From Prevotella sp. (GTDB lineage: Bacteria > Bacteroidota > Bacteroidia > Bacteroidales > Dysgonomonadaceae), in NCBI GenBank assembly GCA_031260865.1, contig JAISKQ010000262.1, forward strand, positions 1-8,815: a stretch of DNA of 8,815 nucleotides, given 5' to 3'. Made by a program: the position numbers and the translations under genes. The notes beneath the pieces were generated by a model. The model saw only the letters and a list, made by a program, of their open reading frames with translations. It made no database searches and was not told where the DNA came from. Positions 7,106 to 8,815 of the stretch are shown here, piece by piece. The first letter of the stretch is position 1. Each line of letters begins with the position of its first letter.

Positions 7106-7145
7106 AGTAAACTAGAGTTCAAGTGTACGAGAACTCTAGTTTACT
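7106..7145. repeat. Perfect 15-bp stem-loop downstream of the TonB receptor
   Basis: Left arm AGTAAACTAGAGTTC (7106-7120) and right arm 7131-7145 are exact reverse complements, separated by the 10-nt loop AAGTGTACGA. It sits between repeat copies R1 and R2. No U-run follows, so it is not a classical terminator; it could protect the 3' end of the receptor mRNA or be a protein-binding or cruciform site. The equivalent left spacer (539-589) has related AGTAAAC motifs but no comparable stem. Confidence 0.85.
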
Positions 7146-7168
7146 AAATTTCAAGTTTACTAAATTTC
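7137..7168 (+). repeat. Tandem 16-bp direct repeat
   Basis: Two adjacent 16-bp units, TAGTTTACTAAATTTC (7137-7152) and AAGTTTACTAAATTTC (7153-7168), differ at one base. The first overlaps the right arm of the stem-loop and the second leads directly into repeat copy R2. Left copy L3 has a single related GTTTACTAGATTTC at this position. Confidence 0.8.
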
Positions 7169-7170
7169 TA

Positions 7171-7195
7171 AAAAGGTGACAAAGGTAACAGTTTT
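7171..7195 (+). repeat. Interspersed repeat, copy R2 (CAG type)
   Basis: GTGAC at 7176-7180 and GTAAC at 7185-7189 are joined by AAAG instead of AAAA, the only linker substitution among the nine copies. A- and T-run arms are present. It corresponds to L3 by its upstream flank. Confidence 0.85.
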
Positions 7196-7260
7196 TCCTA
7201 TCTGTTTTCTCTGTCTCTTTTTTCGTTTATTCTCTCATTTCCTTGTAACTCGCAACTATT

Positions 7261-7314
7261 CAATTATTTCAAAGACCTTTTTAGTGTATAGTCAACAACT
7301 ACCGGTAAATTGTT
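7261..7314 (+). repeat. 54-bp segment shared with 202-256 (inverted)
   Basis: By eye this segment aligns with the reverse complement of 202-256 with two substitutions and two small indels (1 and 2 nt). It includes TTTCAAAGACC, AGTCAACAACTA and CGGTAAATTGTT. In both places it leads directly into a repeat copy (R3 and L1). No reading frame is maintained, so the conservation reflects a common repeat origin and not a gene. Confidence 0.85.
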
Positions 7315-7319
7315 CTCAA

Positions 7320-7344
7320 AAAAGGTGACAAAAGTAACACTTTC
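7320..7344 (+). repeat. Interspersed repeat, copy R3 (CAC type)
   Basis: The perfect core is at 7325-7338, followed by AC-TTT-CC, so the T-run is shorter than in other copies. It opens the first 100-bp tandem unit and follows the segment shared with L1. Confidence 0.85.
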
Positions 7345-7375
7345 CGGGTAACACCGTTTTGCTCCATTCTTTGTT

Positions 7376-7407
7376 CTTGCAAACTTGCACACTTGCAAGC
7401 TTGCACA
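7376..7407 (+). repeat. CTTGCA-based octamer repeats, units 1 and 2
   Basis: Four successive octamers CTTGCAAA, CTTGCACA, CTTGCAAG, CTTGCACA lie at 7376-7407. The same series recurs at 7476-7507 with CTTGTAAA as first member. The third and fourth octamers contain the 12-bp palindrome TGCAAGCTTGCA. Confidence 0.8.
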
Positions 7408-7419
7408 CTCAAAACTCAA

Positions 7420-7444
7420 AAAAGGTGACAAAAGTAACAGTTTT
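7420..7444 (+). repeat. Interspersed repeat, copy R4 (CAG type)
   Basis: The perfect core is at 7425-7438, exactly 100 bp after R3, followed by AG-TTTT and then CGGGTAACACCG. It opens the second tandem unit. Confidence 0.85.
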
Positions 7445-7520
7445 CGGGTAACACCGTTTTGCTCCATTTTTTGTTCTTGTAAACTTGCACACTTGCAAGC
7501 TTGCACACTCAAAACTCAAA

Positions 7521-7547
7521 AAAAGGTGACAAAAAAGTAACAGTTTT
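7521..7547 (+). repeat. Interspersed repeat, copy R5 (CAG type, longer linker)
   Basis: GTGAC (7526-7530) and GTAAC (7537-7541) are joined by six A instead of four, shifting the two half-sites by 2 bp. It opens the third, divergent tandem unit. Confidence 0.85.
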
Positions 7548-7580
7548 CGGGTAACACCGCTTCGCGCCATTTTTCTTTTT

Positions 7581-7620
7581 CTTGTAAACTTGTAACTTGT
7601 AACTTGTAACTTGTAACTTG
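7581..7620 (+). repeat. CTTGTAA heptamer microsatellite
   Basis: CTTGTAAA is followed by four perfect CTTGTAA units and a partial CTTG. It sits where units 1 and 2 have CTTGCA octamers, so the short repeat has changed both period and sequence within one array. A single CTTGTAA also occurs at 7242-7248. Confidence 0.85.
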
Positions 7621-7784
7621 TTTCTGTTATATATATAGATATTTTTGTAAAAAAGAGATGATGGTTTTTAGCCGTTTGCGGGTAAAAAGTTATGTTATAA
7701 AAGGTTAAAATTATTTTGCTGAGATGTAACCCTCTAATTCCATTAGTCCTTTCTATCGACTCGGTATAATGGTTTAGATTAGGA

Positions 7785-8815
7785 CTATATGTACATCAAA
7801 TCGCTCATGATGCCATCGGATATAAAGATGCCTTTGCGCGTGAGCCTGAGTGTATTATCTTCCAATACAACGAATCCCCGGTCAATGTATTTCCGCGTGT
7901 TTTTAAGGCAATAAGTTTTCAACTTGATACCGAAAAGCGCTTCCAGCCTGACAAGGTTCACTCCCCATTTGGTTCGCATACCCGTGAGAATGAAATCATT
8001 GTAACTCGTATTCAGGTTAAGGAGTTCAATCTCCGAGTTCGGATTTCCGGTTGTTATACCTTCGATATATTTGGAGGTGGAAGCGATATTCCAAGACCTG
8101 TCCTTTCCATCGAAAGAATGGGCGGCAGGTCCCAATCCTAAATATTTTTCTCCTAACCAGTATGAGCTGTTATGCTTTGAATATAGTCCGCTTTTGGCAA
8201 AGTTAGATATTTCGTAATGGTCAAATCCGGCTGTGGATAACCGATCCATCATTGAGGAAAACATATCCACGCTCAGATCTTCATCAACAGGTTTCACATC
8301 TCCCGATTTGAACAGACGGTATAACCTTGTGCCCGACTCATATATCAGATGATAAGACGAAATATGCTGTATATCCAAAGCAATGGCTTCATCCAGATTT
8401 TGATTCCAAATCTCCATTGTCTGATTGGGCAAGCCATACATCAGGTCAATGCTGATATTGTTGTAGCCGAATGATTTACATAACTTAACCGCTTCTTTTG
8501 CCTTGGCGGCTGAATGCCTGCGTTTCAAAAAAGCCAACTCGCCGTCATTAAAACTCTGAATGCCGATGCTTATACGGTTGAATGGCAGTTTTGAGAGCGG
8601 CTCAAGATACAAGGGAGACAAATCGTCGGGATTTGCTTCCATTGTGATTTCGGCGTCGGGCTCTACCTCAAATTCCTTATTGACGGCTTCAAATACCCGG
8701 CTAAAATCATTGTATGATAATTGTGATGGAGTTCCTCCGCCGAAATATATTGTTTTTACAGGTTCGCCTGATATATAGTCTTTTCGCAACGCTATTTCTT
8801 TGCATAAAGCCGATA
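7785..8815 (-). CDS. hemW: Radical-SAM heme chaperone HemW, 3' part (5' end beyond the window)
   Basis: The reading frame stays open to the right edge (in-frame codons through 8813, reading SALCKEIALRKDY), so about 342 C-terminal residues are seen and the start lies outside. An internal TTG at 8787-8789 is not the start. The missing N-terminus should carry the CxxxCxxC iron-sulfur motif. Visible HemN/HemW features in order are TIYFGGGTPSQL (SAM-binding GGGTP), ITMEANPDDLS, RISIGIQSFNDGELAFLKRR, SIDLMYGLPNQT, ISSYHLIYESGTRLY, HYEISNFAKSG, KYLGLGPAAHSF, and the HemN C-terminal domain up to the stop. HemW binds and delivers heme; it is often misannotated as coproporphyrinogen III oxidase. HNSSYWLGEKYLGLGPAAHSF is typical of HemW and not of true HemN. 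It is convergent with the TonB receptor, with no sign of co-regulation. Confidence 0.95.
   Translation of the reverse strand, partial: SALCKEIALRKDYISGEPVKTIYFGGGTPSQLSYNDFSRVFEAVNKEFEVEPDAEITMEANPDDLSPLYLEPLSKLPFNRISIGIQSFNDGELAFLKRRHSAAKAKEAVKLCKSFGYNNISIDLMYGLPNQTMEIWNQNLDEAIALDIQHISSYHLIYESGTRLYRLFKSGDVKPVDEDLSVDMFSSMMDRLSTAGFDHYEISNFAKSGLYSKHNSSYWLGEKYLGLGPAAHSFDGKDRSWNIASTSKYIEGITTGNPNSEIELLNLNTSYNDFILTGMRTKWGVNLVRLEALFGIKLKTYCLKNTRKYIDRGFVVLEDNTLRLTRKGIFISDGIMSDLMYI

Larger units (their letters stand above)
7071..7620 (+). repeat. Right cluster of the interspersed repeat (five copies)
   Basis: Five copies lie at 7071-7096, 7171-7195, 7320-7344, 7420-7444 and 7521-7547, all in plus orientation, with core spacings of 100, 149, 100 and 101 bp. 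The first two have the same neighbours as left copies L4 and L3. The third has the upstream flank of L1, and the fifth resembles the downstream flank of L1 (GGGTAACACCGC.TCGCGC). The simplest reading is that one ancestral L1-like copy was tandemly amplified to three on this side. Confidence 0.85.
7320..7620 (+). repeat. Tandem array of three 100-bp units
   Basis: Units start at 7320, 7420 and 7521. Each consists of the repeat core, GGGTAACACCG (7346-7356, 7446-7456, 7549-7559), a short GC..CCAT stretch, a T-rich stretch, and a run of CTTG-based short repeats. Units 1 and 2 are almost identical. Unit 3 diverges after the GGGTAACACCG motif (CTTCGCGCC instead of TTTTGCTCC) and carries a different short-repeat type. 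Confidence 0.85.
7024..7784. other. Gene-free, repeat-rich spacer between convergent genes
   Basis: The 761-bp spacer between the TonB receptor (plus) and hemW (minus) contains no credible gene. From left to right it holds repeat copy R1, a 15-bp perfect stem-loop, a 16-bp tandem repeat, copy R2, a pyrimidine-rich tract (7192-7242), the 54-bp segment shared with 202-256, copies R3-R5 in 100-bp tandem units, a CTTGTAA heptamer array, and about 160 bp of A/T-rich sequence with no clear feature before the hemW stop. An 82-codon minus-strand open frame at 7264-7512 is only the repeats read as protein. Confidence 0.85.

Noticed and set aside
7264..7512. 82-codon minus-strand open frame
   Set aside because: It consists of the tandem repeat units read as protein (the same peptide stretch recurs) and has no family resemblance.
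161..7620. CRISPR-like array of about 25-bp repeats with spacers
   Set aside because: Spacing is irregular (76-175 bp), spacers are homologous to each other and far too long, the two clusters are inverted copies, and no cas gene is present.
7665..7688. Palindrome TTTTTA-G-CCG-TTTG-CGG-G-TAAAAA as hemW terminator
   Set aside because: The T-run is on the 5' side of the stem on both strands, so no U-tail follows the hairpin.
1..7784. Mobile element bounded by the inverted repeat clusters (composite transposon)
   Set aside because: No transposase, integrase or target-site duplication is visible, and the enclosed genes are ordinary core functions.
7740..7790. Possible tRNA fragment near the hemW stop
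   Set aside because: No cloverleaf, TTC-arm consensus or acceptor pairing could be found.
5005..8815. Functional heme-uptake link between the TonB receptor and HemW
   Set aside because: The genes are convergent and separated by 761 bp of repeats. HemW is a housekeeping gene and the receptor lacks any clear heme-receptor signature that I can identify.

Overview
The window looks like a piece of a Bacteroidales chromosome (Bacteroidota, perhaps near Dysgonomonadaceae or Porphyromonadaceae; genus not determinable). The basis is protein style (Bacteroidota-type Tgt, CNNM/CBS protein, YjgP/YjgQ permease, and a TonB-dependent receptor with the long basic N-terminus seen in this phylum), mostly weak Shine-Dalgarno sequences, and two candidate promoters carrying the Bacteroidota -7 box TATCTTTG.

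Layout: 1-637 has no convincing gene and is full of repeats and hairpins. 638-4252 is a minus-strand run of three genes in transcription order: CNNM/CBS (CorC/HlyC-type) transporter, tgt (queuosine tRNA modification), and an LptF/LptG-type permease, with gaps of 14 and 28 bp, so probably one operon with a promoter just upstream of 4252. 4377-4754 is a separate minus-strand glyoxalase-fold (VOC) gene with its own candidate promoter. 5005-7023 on the plus strand is a TonB-dependent outer-membrane receptor of the BtuB/FepA class, divergent from the VOC gene. 7024-7784 is a second gene-free, repeat-rich spacer. 7785 to the right edge on the minus strand is the 3' part of hemW (radical-SAM heme chaperone), cut by the window end. 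The genes look like ordinary core functions (envelope, tRNA modification, transport, heme delivery) and do not form one system.

The unusual material is in the two spacers. Nine copies of a roughly 25-bp element with the core GTGACAAAAGTAAC (one copy has G in the linker, one has two extra A), bordered by A-runs and T-runs, occur in two clusters: four copies at 173-614 (minus orientation) and five at 7071-7547 (plus orientation). The clusters face each other as inverted copies around a 6.4-kb gene block. They share extended homology beyond the core, and in both the element begins just after a stop codon and reads in the same sense as the gene it follows. The right cluster has also expanded into 100-bp tandem units with nested 7- and 8-bp repeats and contains a perfect 15-bp stem-loop. 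This appears to be an intergenic interspersed repeat family, possibly acting at transcript 3' ends and possibly a substrate for inversion or gene conversion. I see no CRISPR array, transposase, tRNA or rRNA.
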